Below, one piece after another: positions 1 to 8,590 of a DNA stretch of 64,000 bases. The stretch is from NCBI GenBank assembly GCA_018266845.1, contig JAFDZO010000004.1, positions 62,001 to 126,000 on the forward strand, given 5' to 3'. The position numbers and the translations under genes are program-made. The notes under the pieces were generated by a model that was not told where the DNA came from, ran no database searches, and saw nothing but the letters and a program-made list of their open reading frames with translations. Every line of letters begins with the position of its first letter. Within the stretch, counting starts at the first letter, position 1. Origin of the DNA: Bacteroidota bacterium. Lineage in GTDB: Bacteria; Bacteroidota; Ignavibacteria; Tepidaquicellales; Tepidaquicellaceae.

Positions 1-123
1 GCATAAGAGAATGCCTTCTTTAATACCGCTTTCACGAAGACAGTCCTCAAGAACCGGAGTTATGTTTATCAGTTTTCTTCTATTTTTGATTTCAAACCAG
101 AGTTCTTTTCTGTAACTTTTCAT
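1..123 (-). CDS. YjbQ/UPF0047 family protein, N-terminal part (cut by window edge)
   Basis: Reading the minus strand from the ATG at 123 gives 41 uninterrupted codons to the window edge. The start [12 protein letters not shown], then RRKLINITP and [14 protein letters not shown], matches the beginning of the YjbQ/UPF0047 family (about 130-140 aa), some members of which have been reported to have thiamin-phosphate-synthase-like activity. The conserved His-containing centre is outside the window, so activity cannot be judged. It starts 3 nt after the stop of the upstream gene (127-1179), so it is the last visible gene of a four-gene minus-strand operon. Confidence 0.8.
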   Translation of the reverse strand, partial: MKSYRKELWFEIKNRRKLINITPVLEDCLRESGIKEGILLC

Positions 124-126
124 TAT

Positions 127-1179
127 TTATTGAAATGGATTTTTATATTTATACAAAACAGGAATCAGCTTTGTTATATTTATTTTCTCCTCTTCGCTCA
201 ATAGAGCCTTCGGAGTCAAGTCGGGTTTATACAGGTCAGACCACGGGTCAACATCTGTGTAAATGTTCCCCTCATCGTCAACTGCAATCGCCTCTACACC
301 GGTCATTTTATCCATTGAGAAATCGGGATGCTGGGGCATAGGTAAATCAAATGATTTATCTTTATGTTCTTTGATAGAAAAGTCAGGATTGAATTTTATA
401 TAAAATATTTTTTTCGATTCGCGGTCAACTCCATACAAAGTAAGATCATCTTTTGCGCACAGTCCGGTAATCGAGCGTACATTAAACAGCTTGCTTGATA
501 TTTTTTTTATAGCCCTCGTATTTCTATCCATTATATACAAATAGGTGCTATCGGAAAATTGCGAATTCACATCAGTGATGTTCTCAAGCCCGAGATATAT
601 ATAGTTATCGGTGATTGCAAATCCCTCAAAAGTTACGTTATCATTGGTGTAAAGAAAAAGTTCTTCGGGCAATGGAATCTTTTTTACTTTTTTTAGTGTA
701 TCGCAATCTAAGATAGTTTTGTTGAATTCGAGCTCGTATAAACCTTCAGTTTTTTGATATGAGACTCTTCTCGGCGGTACGAAATCGGAATTTCCCTCTA
801 TGGAAACTAAAATCCTATTGGTTACTTTATCGTAAACAATATCTTCAAAATCCATTTTCGCCAACTCAGCAAAAAATTTTGCAGTTGAGGCAACTTCAAA
901 ATGTAAAACCTGCACATCAAATTTAGGAGGAGAAAATGATTCATCTAAAGAAATTCTGTCTATCCTGCCGTTATCATTTGCGCTGAGAAAAAATTTTTTC
1001 TGCCCCTGCCTGCCAAGATAAAACAGTCCTGATGTCTGAAGCGAAAACTTGCCCTCTGGACTTTTCATCCAGATTGGATAACCTTCTGCCGGTTCAATTT
1101 TCTTATCGGTCAAATGTGAGGCGGCAATATATATTACTATTAATAAGAGCGGAGTTAATATTTTTATTAGTTGTCTCAA
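127..1179 (-). CDS. membrane-anchored or exported beta-propeller-like protein (SdiA-regulated/esterase-like)
   Basis: This 350-aa protein has a hydrophobic segment at residues 5-22, which suggests a signal anchor or an uncleaved signal peptide. The rest is beta-rich, with repeated patterns of the type ITDNYIYLGLEN and AVDDEGNIYTDVDP that resemble blades of the SdiA-regulated or phytase-like esterase propellers. No catalytic residues can be assigned. It lies 2 nt downstream of an MFS permease and 3 nt upstream of yjbQ in one transcription unit. The fold call is by eye; the function is unknown. Confidence 0.5.
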   Translation of the reverse strand: MRQLIKILTPLLLIVIYIAASHLTDKKIEPAEGYPIWMKSPEGKFSLQTSGLFYLGRQGQKKFFLSANDNGRIDRISLDESFSPPKFDVQVLHFEVASTAKFFAELAKMDFEDIVYDKVTNRILVSIEGNSDFVPPRRVSYQKTEGLYELEFNKTILDCDTLKKVKKIPLPEELFLYTNDNVTFEGFAITDNYIYLGLENITDVNSQFSDSTYLYIMDRNTRAIKKISSKLFNVRSITGLCAKDDLTLYGVDRESKKIFYIKFNPDFSIKEHKDKSFDLPMPQHPDFSMDKMTGVEAIAVDDEGNIYTDVDPWSDLYKPDLTPKALLSEEEKINITKLIPVLYKYKNPFQ

Positions 1180-1181
1180 AT

Positions 1182-2459
1182 TTAAGAGCGTTTGCTTTCC
1201 GCAAGCATTAAAATACCGGATGCGCCGAATAATATTGATGATAATATTAAAGCCGTTTCAATAGAAAAAGTCTGCATGATGATATAGCCGAGCGCAGGAG
1301 AAAACAATCCTCTTACGCCGGTAAGGGTTACATGCACACCTTGATAATTTGAAACTTCATTATGGGGAGCGTAATAAATCGAGCTTAAATTCCATGCTAT
1401 TGTAACACCGCTCATTGCAGAGCCGAAAAGAAAAAATGTGAAAAATAAAATTTCCACAGGTGAACTGTAAATACCCCACAATGGAAAATACTTTGCTGAA
1501 AGAAGCGAAAGAGGAAACAAAACCAAAATCAAAAACATATACCCGGAAAATTTCGTTGGGTTATTTGTGCCAAGAATTTTTCCTGAAATTGGAGTAAATA
1601 TAATAAGCGCAGAATGAAATATTAATCCCTTCGCAAATGATATGGGAGTGTATGCAAGGTGCAGCCCGTCAACAAGAAAAACAGGAACGGCGGGGCTGGA
1701 AATCATAAATGCCATTCCGTAAACGAAAAAATTTATTTCAAATATTAAAAATCTTCTGTTGGTTTTTAAAATTCTTATTGAGTTTCTTATGGGAAGAATC
1801 AGAATATCTTTAAATAGCCTGAAATCCATTTTAAAGCTTCGCTGAACTGTTTCTTTTTCTCCTTTGAATGAAAAATTCAGCATTTTCATCAGATTAAAAT
1901 ACATTACTATCCCGAGTATCCCCGCAGCCGGAAAAAATAATTTATACAAGTCGTGGTTAAAGTCAAGAAAATATCCGAATAAAGTTGTTGTGCTTAGCAG
2001 CAGCGCAGTTGATAAGCTTGAGGCGTAGGAATACAACGAGCTTCTTTTCTGCGGAGTGTAGTTGTGCTTATAGACAATATTCCACGTAGGAATCAGAAGA
2101 GAATCAATTATACTCATTACTGCTATTGAGAAAATAAAAACAACAGGTGTATCGAAAAGCGGAATTAAAAACAAAAATAATTTCCCCGAACTTCCAAGAA
2201 GAAAAGCCGTCAGCCCGGGGTTTGATGCTCTGTTTATTATCTCAGCCCCGTAAATTGAAAAGAGGAATGCAATGCTTGTAACAAGTATAAGAACAGTTAC
2301 TTCAAAGTTGCTTGCCTCGAGGGATTTTTTTAGAATGACATCCTGAAGCAAAAGAATGCCGAGCGAAATACCGTTAAAAAACTGAGAGATTAGGTGAAGC
2401 CGGAAGGTCTTTTTTTCAAGCTGTCTTTCTTCTAACGAATTGTATTGTTCTATTTTCAA
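1182..2459 (-). CDS. MFS-type permease
   Basis: The 425-aa protein has about twelve hydrophobic segments in two halves, with a longer charged loop around residues 195-220 (FKGEKETVQRSFKMDFRLFKD). This is the usual layout of a major facilitator superfamily permease of the inner membrane. The N-terminus (about 25 residues, MKIEQYNSLEERQLEKKTFR) is hydrophilic and cytoplasmic. No substrate motif is recognised. It is followed after 2 nt by the propeller gene and preceded after 14 nt by the RapZ-C gene, so the four genes are probably co-transcribed. Confidence 0.75.
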   Translation of the reverse strand: MKIEQYNSLEERQLEKKTFRLHLISQFFNGISLGILLLQDVILKKSLEASNFEVTVLILVTSIAFLFSIYGAEIINRASNPGLTAFLLGSSGKLFLFLIPLFDTPVVFIFSIAVMSIIDSLLIPTWNIVYKHNYTPQKRSSLYSYASSLSTALLLSTTTLFGYFLDFNHDLYKLFFPAAGILGIVMYFNLMKMLNFSFKGEKETVQRSFKMDFRLFKDILILPIRNSIRILKTNRRFLIFEINFFVYGMAFMISSPAVPVFLVDGLHLAYTPISFAKGLIFHSALIIFTPISGKILGTNNPTKFSGYMFLILVLFPLSLLSAKYFPLWGIYSSPVEILFFTFFLFGSAMSGVTIAWNLSSIYYAPHNEVSNYQGVHVTLTGVRGLFSPALGYIIMQTFSIETALILSSILFGASGILMLAESKRS

Positions 2460-2473
2460 GCCTCAAATCAAAT

Positions 2474-2884
2474 TTAAAATGTTTCCGTTAATCCCAGCTC
2501 TCTGTGTTTGATTTCAACCTTAATTTCAGGATATTTTTTTTTCAAGTTGTGAGCGAGTTTTTCGCTTGCGTAAACAGAGCGGTGCTGTCCGCCTGTGCAT
2601 CCAAAGCCTATTAACAAATCAGAGAAATTTCTTTGCAAAAAATTTTCAACTGCCATTTCGGAAATTTTGTAAACATTCTGCAAAAAATCGGGCATAACTG
2701 TCCGTGTTTCAATGAATTGAATTACTTCATCGTCTTTTCCTGTTTTAAATTTAAAATCAGGCAGCCTCCCCGGATTATTCATAAACCTGCAATCAAAAAT
2801 AAATCCTCCGCCATTCCCGCTTTCGTCTTTTGGGATTCCGCTTTTGTTGTACCCGAATGAAAAAATAGAAACCTTTAATGCCAT
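2474..2884 (-). CDS. stand-alone RapZ C-terminal domain protein
   Basis: The 136-aa protein matches only the C-terminal domain of RapZ (YvcJ), an RNase adaptor and metabolite-binding protein. The hallmark GCTGGQHRSV is at residues 95-104, and the N-terminal half has the typical FSFGYNKSGIP and DCRFMNNPG segments. The P-loop kinase-like N-terminal domain of full-length RapZ (about 285 aa) is absent, and there is no room for it before the divergent gene at 2945. First gene of a minus-strand operon. Stand-alone forms are known in Bacteroidota; the role here is unknown. Confidence 0.85.
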   Translation of the reverse strand: MALKVSIFSFGYNKSGIPKDESGNGGGFIFDCRFMNNPGRLPDFKFKTGKDDEVIQFIETRTVMPDFLQNVYKISEMAVENFLQRNFSDLLIGFGCTGGQHRSVYASEKLAHNLKKKYPEIKVEIKHRELGLTETF

Positions 2885-2944
2885 AAATTTTTTAATAGAT
2901 ATTTAATATATTAATCGTATATTTTAATAAAATTGCAATAATAA

Positions 2945-3274
2945 ATGGATATTCGGTTTATCACTACTACCTTCGAAATTCCGGGGTGCAAAGTAACAAA
3001 GCATTTGGGAGTCGTAAGAGGAGTTACTGTGCGCTCAAGAAATTTTTTCGCAAACATCGGAGCTGCTTTTCAAACTCTTGCCGGCGGTAATATTACTCTT
3101 TACACCGAGCTTTGCGAGCATGCAAGACAGGAAGCTTTTGATATTATGGTTAAACATGCTGAGGAAATCGGCGCAAATGGAATTATAGGCATGAGGTATG
3201 ATGCTAATGAGGTTATGAATGGTGTAACGGAAGTTCTTGCTTATGGCACTGCCGTAGTACTTGAAGCAGCTTAA
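2945..3274 (+). CDS. YbjQ/UPF0145 family protein
   Basis: The 109-aa protein fits YbjQ (UPF0145, DUF74), a small cytosolic beta-alpha protein that forms pentamers in solved structures and is sometimes described as heavy-metal-binding. Visible family features are the repeated VRGVTVRSRNFFANIGA stretch (residues 24-40) and the C-terminal GANGIIGMRYDAN block (residues 77-89). It is transcribed divergently from the RapZ-C gene across a 60-bp AT-rich gap that must hold both promoters. The biochemical role of the family is not settled. Confidence 0.85.
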   Translation: MDIRFITTTFEIPGCKVTKHLGVVRGVTVRSRNFFANIGAAFQTLAGGNITLYTELCEHARQEAFDIMVKHAEEIGANGIIGMRYDANEVMNGVTEVLAYGTAVVLEAA

Positions 3275-3283
3275 AACCTAAAA

Positions 3284-3835
3284 ATGTTCTTCACCCTTAC
3301 GAACTATATAAAACAGAGGAAGTTTCTACTAGTCTGCCTTTATTCTTTTTTCTGCGCAGTCTTGATGAGCGTTATGTATTTTATCGCTAATGATTTAAAT
3401 CATTTGAATGATTCGTATTATTATACGAATGATTTTCTGGTGAACTCAATAGCCATAGTTAATATTGTCTGCATTTCTATAGTTTTCCTTACTTTTGTTT
3501 ATAAGATTTTATTTGAACTAAAGATTGTCCGCTATAATATACCTATGGTGAACCGTCTTATTGTAATTGTAGTCTGCGGATTTTTAATCGCTTTTTTAAT
3601 CTGGTATGAATTCTATTATGTAACGCTTTTTTATCAGGGCGAAGTGAAGATTTTAACAGGTTATCTTATCGGTTCAAGTGTACTAATGGCGATTTCAATC
3701 ACTGTAATCGTTTCTACTAAGTTTAAACACATTTCAATTTTATTTTTCATTTTTGCCATCCTTTCATATTTTATATATGAATGCCAGCTTGCAATTCTTG
3801 CTCAATATATGGATTTGATGAGTATTTCATTTTAA
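3284..3835 (+). CDS. integral membrane protein, unknown function
   Basis: The 183-aa protein has about five hydrophobic helices separated by short loops, for example residues 15-35, 50-72, 85-108, 118-140 and 145-165. I do not recognise a family. It begins 9 nt after the ybjQ stop and is probably co-transcribed with it. Its stop codon abuts the stop of the convergent radical SAM gene with no gap, so any terminator must lie inside a coding region. Confidence 0.7.
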   Translation: MFFTLTNYIKQRKFLLVCLYSFFCAVLMSVMYFIANDLNHLNDSYYYTNDFLVNSIAIVNIVCISIVFLTFVYKILFELKIVRYNIPMVNRLIVIVVCGFLIAFLIWYEFYYVTLFYQGEVKILTGYLIGSSVLMAISITVIVSTKFKHISILFFIFAILSYFIYECQLAILAQYMDLMSISF

Positions 3836-4894
3836 CTAAAACAATCTTTCCTGTTCAGGATTTTTTTCAAATAAATCATTTCGCAGAAAAGGTTTTTCTA
3901 TATTTAGATTATTCCTGCGGCAGTTCAGATAGAATATTTGGGAAATTGTATCAGCCCATTCACCTTCTCCCGTCATTCTAATACTCCAGCCTGATTTGTA
4001 AAGCTCACCGTCTCTAAGGCTTTTCACCCTGTTAAGGATTTTGGCTGATCTTGCCGGAAAATTTTTTTCAACCCAATTTGTAAAAAGCTCCTTTGTTTGC
4101 CATGGAAGCCTTAAAATTATCTTTCTTGCGCTTTTTGCTCCGGCATCCGCTGCAGATTTCAGCACAAAAGGAATTGTATCATCTGTAAGCCCGGGAACGA
4201 CAGGCGCAATATTTACATTCACATATATTCCAGCTTTTGAAAGAGCTTCTACTGTTTTCAATCTTCTCGAAGGGGCGGATGTTCGCGGTTCCATCTTTGC
4301 GGCAATTTCTTTATCCAACGTCGGGATAGAGATTGTTACGAATACCAGATTTAGTTTGCTTAATTCCAGAAGCAAATCTAAATCTCTTTCTATCAGTGAA
4401 TTTTTAGTAATAATTGCTAAGGGATTTTTATATTTCAGAAATACCTCAATGAGACTGCGGGTTATTTTGAGTTTTCTTTCTGCGGGCTGGTAGCAGTCTG
4501 TATTGCCGGAGAGAAGAACCATCTGAGGTTCCCACGATGCTTTTTGAAATTCCTTTTCCAGCAGACTTGACGCTTTGCTCTTTACCATTATTTTAGTTTC
4601 AAAATCAAGCCCGGATGAAAAACCCAGATATTCGTGTGTTGGTCTTGCATAACAGTAAATGCAGCCATGTTCACATCCGCGATATGGATTTATGCTGAAA
4701 TTGAAACTCAGGTCGTCGCTGTCATTTTTTGCAAGAATTGATTTTGTGTTGTCATTGAAGAATTGTGTAACAGGCTTTTCGTTTTCATCCTTTGTGTGCT
4801 CAAGGTACTCATCAAGAATTTCCATCTTTATATTTTCAAATCTGTTATCGGGATTTAACGCCGTCCCGCGTCCTTTTATATTATCCAAGCCCAT
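3836..4894 (-). CDS. PA0069-type radical SAM protein
   Basis: The 352-aa protein has the radical SAM 4Fe-4S motif CEHGCIYC with Cys 74, 78 and 81, preceded by the INPYRGC block typical of the SplB-like/PA0069 group of uncharacterised radical SAM enzymes. The N-terminus (GLDNIKGRGTALNPDNRF) also matches that group. Later blocks such as VLLSGNTDCYQPAERKL and EPRTSAPSRRLKTVEAL are conserved in it too. The substrate is unknown. The upstream 90-260 bp carry six GTAACATT sites, which may control it. Confidence 0.85.
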   Translation of the reverse strand: MGLDNIKGRGTALNPDNRFENIKMEILDEYLEHTKDENEKPVTQFFNDNTKSILAKNDSDDLSFNFSINPYRGCEHGCIYCYARPTHEYLGFSSGLDFETKIMVKSKASSLLEKEFQKASWEPQMVLLSGNTDCYQPAERKLKITRSLIEVFLKYKNPLAIITKNSLIERDLDLLLELSKLNLVFVTISIPTLDKEIAAKMEPRTSAPSRRLKTVEALSKAGIYVNVNIAPVVPGLTDDTIPFVLKSAADAGAKSARKIILRLPWQTKELFTNWVEKNFPARSAKILNRVKSLRDGELYKSGWSIRMTGEGEWADTISQIFYLNCRRNNLNIEKPFLRNDLFEKNPEQERLF

Positions 4895-4983
4895 AGCGTT
4901 ATATTAGGTATTTTGCATTAAGCAATTAAAAAATTTTAAAGAAAATGAGTTTGAGTATGACTTCTCCGAACTGTTCGCATAAG

Positions 4984-5151
4984 AGTAACATTATTGTAAC
5001 ATTCTTTGTTTTTGAGGCTCTTTTAAAATTTTGCTGCACTTTCTCGACCGGTCGAAAAAGTAACATTATTGTAACATTTTGAATTTTAAGTATTGATTAT
5101 TCAATATTTCTCACTTTTTTGAAATGTTACTTTTTGAAGCTGTGTAACATT
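4984..5151. promoter_or_regulatory. array of six GTAACATT half-sites
   Basis: The octamer GTAACATT occurs at 4985, 4996, 5060, 5071 and 5144, and in reverse at 5123-5130. The first four sit in two identical 20-bp copies of AGTAACATTATTGTAACATT (4984-5003 and 5059-5078), in which the octamers are 11 bp apart, about one helical turn. A 12-bp palindrome TCGACCGGTCGA (5044-5055) lies between them. Same-face spacing is what a multi-dimer transcription factor site would show. The nearest start is the radical SAM gene at 4894 on the minus strand. Confidence 0.55.
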
Positions 5152-5351
5152 TCTGCAAAATAACGTGAGATTTAAAAATACAATGAACGACAACACATGA
5201 GAAACCCAGTATTTTAGTAAAAAATAGTTTCGTTTTAATACCCATAATAAATTATGGCGATATATCCAGAATATAAAGTCATTTTTTTATGTATATTAAA
5301 ATTTTAGAACCTGCAAAAATTTATTGGACGGACTTGCAGTTTAAGTGATGT

Positions 5352-5395
5352 CCTCCCAAGCCATACTGCTCTCAACAGTCTGCCGGCTCAGGAGG
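5352..5395. ncRNA. two-tier hairpin of unknown role
   Basis: Arms CCTCCCAAGCC (5352-5362) and GGCTCAGGAGG (5385-5395) pair at nine of eleven positions. Inside them ACTG (5365-5368) pairs with CAGT (5376-5379). There is no U-run on either side, so a plain intrinsic terminator is unlikely. It lies just downstream (minus strand) of the DUF4349 gene. It could be a structured 3' end or simply a repeat remnant. Confidence 0.3.
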
Positions 5396-5411
5396 GGATT
5401 ATGAAGGGAAT

Positions 5412-6338
5412 TTATGGTGTTGTTACTAATTTCTTGGCTCTGGATTTTTTATAGAGCATAACCACAATGTAAGCAATAATTCCGAGTATAATTATTATTG
5501 GCAGCAGCGCAATTGTAACTGTAATAATTCCTGAAAGAATTTCCGTAAAGCCTTTCAATCCTTTCTTGAATCCGTTTCCAATCTCATAGAAAAACCCGCC
5601 GCCGCTTGATGTAGTCATTAATGAAGGTTCATAAATGGATATTGTCAGCGTTGAATAGTCGGTTTGATTTTTTAAAAATTTCATGCGCCCCTGAATTTTC
5701 TCAATTTGTTCTCTTACATTTGAAAGTTTCTGTTCAACTTCAACCACATCAGTCAGCCGTGCAGTCTTTTCGTTAAGAAGGTTTAACAGTCTTTTTTCAA
5801 GCTCACCTTGAGTAGTTAATCTTGCCTGCAAGTCAATGTATTCAGAGGTAACATCGTTTCCGCTTATCTGGGAATTCAAAATTTTACCAAAATTTCCCAT
5901 ATCTTTTACCATCTGGTCGTACTTGTCCGATTGAATTCTGATTGTCATGCTTCCTTGCTTTTTCCCGGAGGCATTTACAGATGAATTTGAATTGGTAATA
6001 AACCCGCCTGCTCTTTTAATATAGTCGGTAATTTGATTCAGCGCTTCATCATACTTCTCTGTTTCCAAGTTCACCGTTCCCGTTTTTATTATCATTCTGT
6101 TTGTAATATCGGGTACGTCAGAAACCTGCTTAATCTCTCCGCTTTTATCCTGAAGGGACGTTGAAGTTTTGTTAGTATTTTTTCCGAATTCATCTAAAGG
6201 CACCGTGGGAGAATTATAAACTTCTTTTGTTTTATCTTCAGTGCCGGAATTTGAAATTTTCTCGGAAACTTTTCCGCAGGAGAAAATAGGGAGTGTAAGT
6301 AAGAGGAATAGTATTGTGTAAAATTTTGATGCTCTCAT
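5412..6338 (-). CDS. DUF4349-domain lipoprotein
   Basis: The 308-aa protein begins with a lipoprotein signal, and Cys21 follows LPIFS. A low-complexity linker (residues 25-75) leads into the DUF4349 domain (about 80-285). That domain has the typical MIIKTGTVNLETEKYDEAL start, a GGFITNSNSS block, a coiled-coil stretch around residues 185-220, and a C-terminal membrane helix (about 268-296) with a basic tail KKSRAKK. Such proteins are envelope-associated and of unknown function. Transcribed alone. Confidence 0.85.
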   Translation of the reverse strand: MRASKFYTILFLLLTLPIFSCGKVSEKISNSGTEDKTKEVYNSPTVPLDEFGKNTNKTSTSLQDKSGEIKQVSDVPDITNRMIIKTGTVNLETEKYDEALNQITDYIKRAGGFITNSNSSVNASGKKQGSMTIRIQSDKYDQMVKDMGNFGKILNSQISGNDVTSEYIDLQARLTTQGELEKRLLNLLNEKTARLTDVVEVEQKLSNVREQIEKIQGRMKFLKNQTDYSTLTISIYEPSLMTTSSGGGFFYEIGNGFKKGLKGFTEILSGIITVTIALLPIIIILGIIAYIVVMLYKKSRAKKLVTTP

Positions 6339-6460
6339 AAAAGCTCATTTTTTCTTTTGATACTTTTATTCAGCAATAAAGTTCCCGTGTATAATTAAAC
6401 CTGACAGATATTAATCCTGCCTGCTTCGATATGGCGGAGTCTGGTATTACAAAGGGCAAT

Positions 6461-6493
6461 AAAAAAAGCCCGCAGGAAAATTTCCCGCAGGCT
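6461..6493 (-). terminator. intrinsic terminator of glnA
   Basis: On the minus strand, just after the glnA stop, arms AGCCTGCGGG and CCTGCGGGCT (8 of 10 pairs) enclose a 7-nt AT loop and are followed by seven U residues (6467 down to 6461). This is a standard rho-independent terminator geometry. Confidence 0.85.
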
Positions 6494-6521
6494 TTCGGTT
6501 CATTTCTTGTGTAACTATTAA

Positions 6522-7967
6522 TTACACTTCATAGTATAAATGGAATTCATATGGATGCGGTCTTAGCTGTACTTCTTTTACTTCTTTGTTCATTTTGTAT
6601 TCAATCCATGTACTAATTAAATCCTCTGTGAACACGTTTCCTGCTTTTAAGAACTCGTGGTCTTTTGCCAGGTTATGCAGAGCATTTCTTAACGAATCGG
6701 GAGCATGATTTATTTTTGCTGCTTCCACTGCATCTAAGTGGTAAACGTCTTTATCCATCGGCTGACCCGGATCAATTTTATTTAATATACCGTCAATACC
6801 TGCCAGTAATAATGCACTGAATGCAAGGTATGGGTTTGCAGAGCCATCGGGACATCTGAACTCAACTCTTTTTGCTTTAGGATTATCTGAATACATCGGG
6901 ATTCTGATTGCCGCGCTTCTGTTTCTCATAGAGTAAACAAGATTTACAGGGGCTTCATATCCGGGAACTAATCTTTTATATGAGTTAGTAGTCGGGTTTG
7001 TTATCGCAAGTAAAGCAGGAGCGTGCTTCAGCAATCCGCCTATGAAATGTAATGCGGTTTCGCTAAGTCCGGCATATTTATCGCCTGCAAAAAGAGGCTT
7101 GCCGTCTTTCCATAAGCTGATGTGGGTGTGCATACCGCTTCCGTTATCACCAAAGATTGGCTTAGGCATAAATGTAGCAGTTTTGCCTGCTGCCTTAGCA
7201 GTATTTTTTACTACGTATTTGAACATCTGTAAATCGTCAGCGCATTTAAGCATCGGGCAGTATTTGAAATCAATCTCTGCCTGACCTGCTGTAGCAACTT
7301 CATGATGCTGTGTTTCAACATCAATGCCGGCTGCCATTAAATTTACAACCATTTCATTTCTTAAATCATTTGTAGAGTCAGCCGGAGGGACAGGGAAGTA
7401 GCCTTCTTTAATTCTGATTTTATGTCCAAGGTTTGCTTCGTGCTCAGTTCCTGTATTCCAGAAGCCTTCCACGGAATCAATTTTATACCAGCTTGAGTAT
7501 TCATTCACATTGTATGCAACGTGGTCTAAGATGAAGAACTCTGCTTCCGGTCCGAAATAAACTGTATCTGCAATTCCTGTAGATTTCAAATACTCCAGCG
7601 CTTTTTTAACAACATAGCGCGGGTCCATATCATAATATTGTTTGGAGATAGGGTCAAAGATATCGCAAATCATGCTGAGAGTCGGCACTTTAATAAAAGG
7701 GTCAACATTAGCTGTAGTTGGGTCAGGAATACATAGCATATCCGATTCGTTGATTTGCTTCCATCCTCTGATAGAAGAACCGTCAAAGCCGAATCCTTCA
7801 TAAAAACTTTCTTCGGTAAGTCTGTGCGTGGGCACTGAAAAATGCTGCCATCCGCCAACCATATCTGTAAATCTGAAATCAATCATTTTGATTTCTTTGT
7901 CTTTAATGAGCTTGAAAACATTATTAATATTTACAAGCTTTTCTTTGTGTTCTTCTGCAGAAGCCAT
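6522..7967 (-). CDS. glnA: glutamine synthetase, type I
   Basis: This 481-aa cytosolic enzyme makes glutamine from glutamate, ammonia and ATP. Family blocks are in order: [11 protein letters not shown] (N-terminal beta-grasp region), YFGPEAEFF (metal-binding Glu), NGSGMHTH (ammonia and glutamate site), NRSAAIRIP and [15 protein letters not shown]. The segment [10 protein letters not shown] aligns with the region carrying the adenylylation Tyr in enterobacterial enzymes, and a Tyr is present, but no adenylyltransferase gene is in view. An Lrp-type regulator lies 34 nt upstream on the same strand. An own terminator follows at 6461-6493. Confidence 0.97.
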   Translation of the reverse strand: MASAEEHKEKLVNINNVFKLIKDKEIKMIDFRFTDMVGGWQHFSVPTHRLTEESFYEGFGFDGSSIRGWKQINESDMLCIPDPTTANVDPFIKVPTLSMICDIFDPISKQYYDMDPRYVVKKALEYLKSTGIADTVYFGPEAEFFILDHVAYNVNEYSSWYKIDSVEGFWNTGTEHEANLGHKIRIKEGYFPVPPADSTNDLRNEMVVNLMAAGIDVETQHHEVATAGQAEIDFKYCPMLKCADDLQMFKYVVKNTAKAAGKTATFMPKPIFGDNGSGMHTHISLWKDGKPLFAGDKYAGLSETALHFIGGLLKHAPALLAITNPTTNSYKRLVPGYEAPVNLVYSMRNRSAAIRIPMYSDNPKAKRVEFRCPDGSANPYLAFSALLLAGIDGILNKIDPGQPMDKDVYHLDAVEAAKINHAPDSLRNALHNLAKDHEFLKAGNVFTEDLISTWIEYKMNKEVKEVQLRPHPYEFHLYYEV

Positions 7968-8001
7968 GTTGAGATTAGTTTAAGTTTATTAATTAATTTT
8001 T

Positions 8002-8490
8002 TTACTTTTTTTGATGTATATCTAAGTTAAGAGTTTCTTTTAATGTGCTGAGCACAATGCTTGTGCGCGTTGATTTAACTCCCTGCCACGATTGAATTTT
8101 TGAAAGCAGTTTTTCAAGTGTCGTGGTATTTTCCGTTCTGATTTTTAAAACATGCGAACCTTCTCCTGTTATCGAATGGCACTCAAGAATTTCTTTTGTG
8201 TTTTGGCAATGCTCGATAAAGCTTCCATAATGCTTCGATGATTCGCTGACAACAAAAATAAATCCGGTAATATCAAAGTGGAGTTTTTTATGATTTAAAA
8301 TAGCGGTATAACAATTTATGTAACCGTGATTTTCAAGTTTGTATATCCTATCAATTGTAGATGGCAGCGACAGCCCGATTTTTTCAGCAAGCTCATTTCT
8401 TTTAATGTGCGCATTTTTTTGCAGCTCGCTTAAAATAGCGTAGTCAATGGAATCTAACTTAATATCTTCGTTCTGTTTCGCGGAGTGCAT
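8002..8490 (-). CDS. Lrp/AsnC family transcriptional regulator
   Basis: The 162-aa protein has the N-terminal winged helix typical of Lrp/AsnC regulators (LDSIDYAILSELQKNAHIKRNELAEKIGLSLPSTIDRIYKLENHGYI, given here in part: residues 12-59). The C-terminal RAM-type effector domain follows (about 70-150), with the GxxHVLKIRT strand. It is encoded 34 nt upstream of glnA, which points to control of nitrogen or amino acid metabolism. Two near-palindromic 15-mers just upstream of its start suggest autoregulation. The effector is unknown. Confidence 0.92.
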   Translation of the reverse strand: MHSAKQNEDIKLDSIDYAILSELQKNAHIKRNELAEKIGLSLPSTIDRIYKLENHGYINCYTAILNHKKLHFDITGFIFVVSESSKHYGSFIEHCQNTKEILECHSITGEGSHVLKIRTENTTTLEKLLSKIQSWQGVKSTRTSIVLSTLKETLNLDIHQKK

Positions 8491-8492
8491 TG

Positions 8493-8538
8493 CCTTATTA
8501 ATTAAGGAATATTATTTAATTTACCTTATAAAATAAGG
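8493..8538 (-). promoter_or_regulatory. pair of 15-bp palindromes upstream of the Lrp-type gene
   Basis: CCTTATTAATTAAGG (8493-8507) and CCTTATAAAATAAGG (8524-8538) share the CCTTAT and TAAGG ends and are exactly 31 bp apart, close to three helical turns. They sit directly upstream of the regulator start at 8490. Lrp-family proteins bind phased AT-rich near-palindromes of about 15 bp, so these are good candidate autoregulatory sites. The core TTATTAATTAA recurs at 7987-7997, just upstream of glnA. Confidence 0.55.
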
Positions 8539-8590
8539 ATATTAAGTTTTTTTGTCAATGCAGTTACGAAATTCAGTTTGTTTGTTAAGT

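Larger units (their letters stand above)
4895..5411. other. 517-bp intergenic region
   Basis: This gap separates the radical SAM gene from the end of the DUF4349 gene, both on the minus strand. It holds the GTAACATT array (4984-5151) and a two-tier hairpin (5352-5395). No convincing ORF was seen in either strand, and no A/B-box-like tRNA pattern. The stretch 5160-5340 is AT-rich without recognisable motifs. Confidence 0.6.

Noticed and set aside
4984-5151. GTAACATT repeats as a CRISPR array
   Set aside because: Repeats are only 20 bp, just two full copies, and the 55-bp interval is not a spacer series. No cas gene is present.
7042-7284. ORF opposite to glnA (plus strand, 80 aa)
   Set aside because: It lies wholly inside the conserved glnA frame and its sequence has no recognisable domain; typical antisense shadow.
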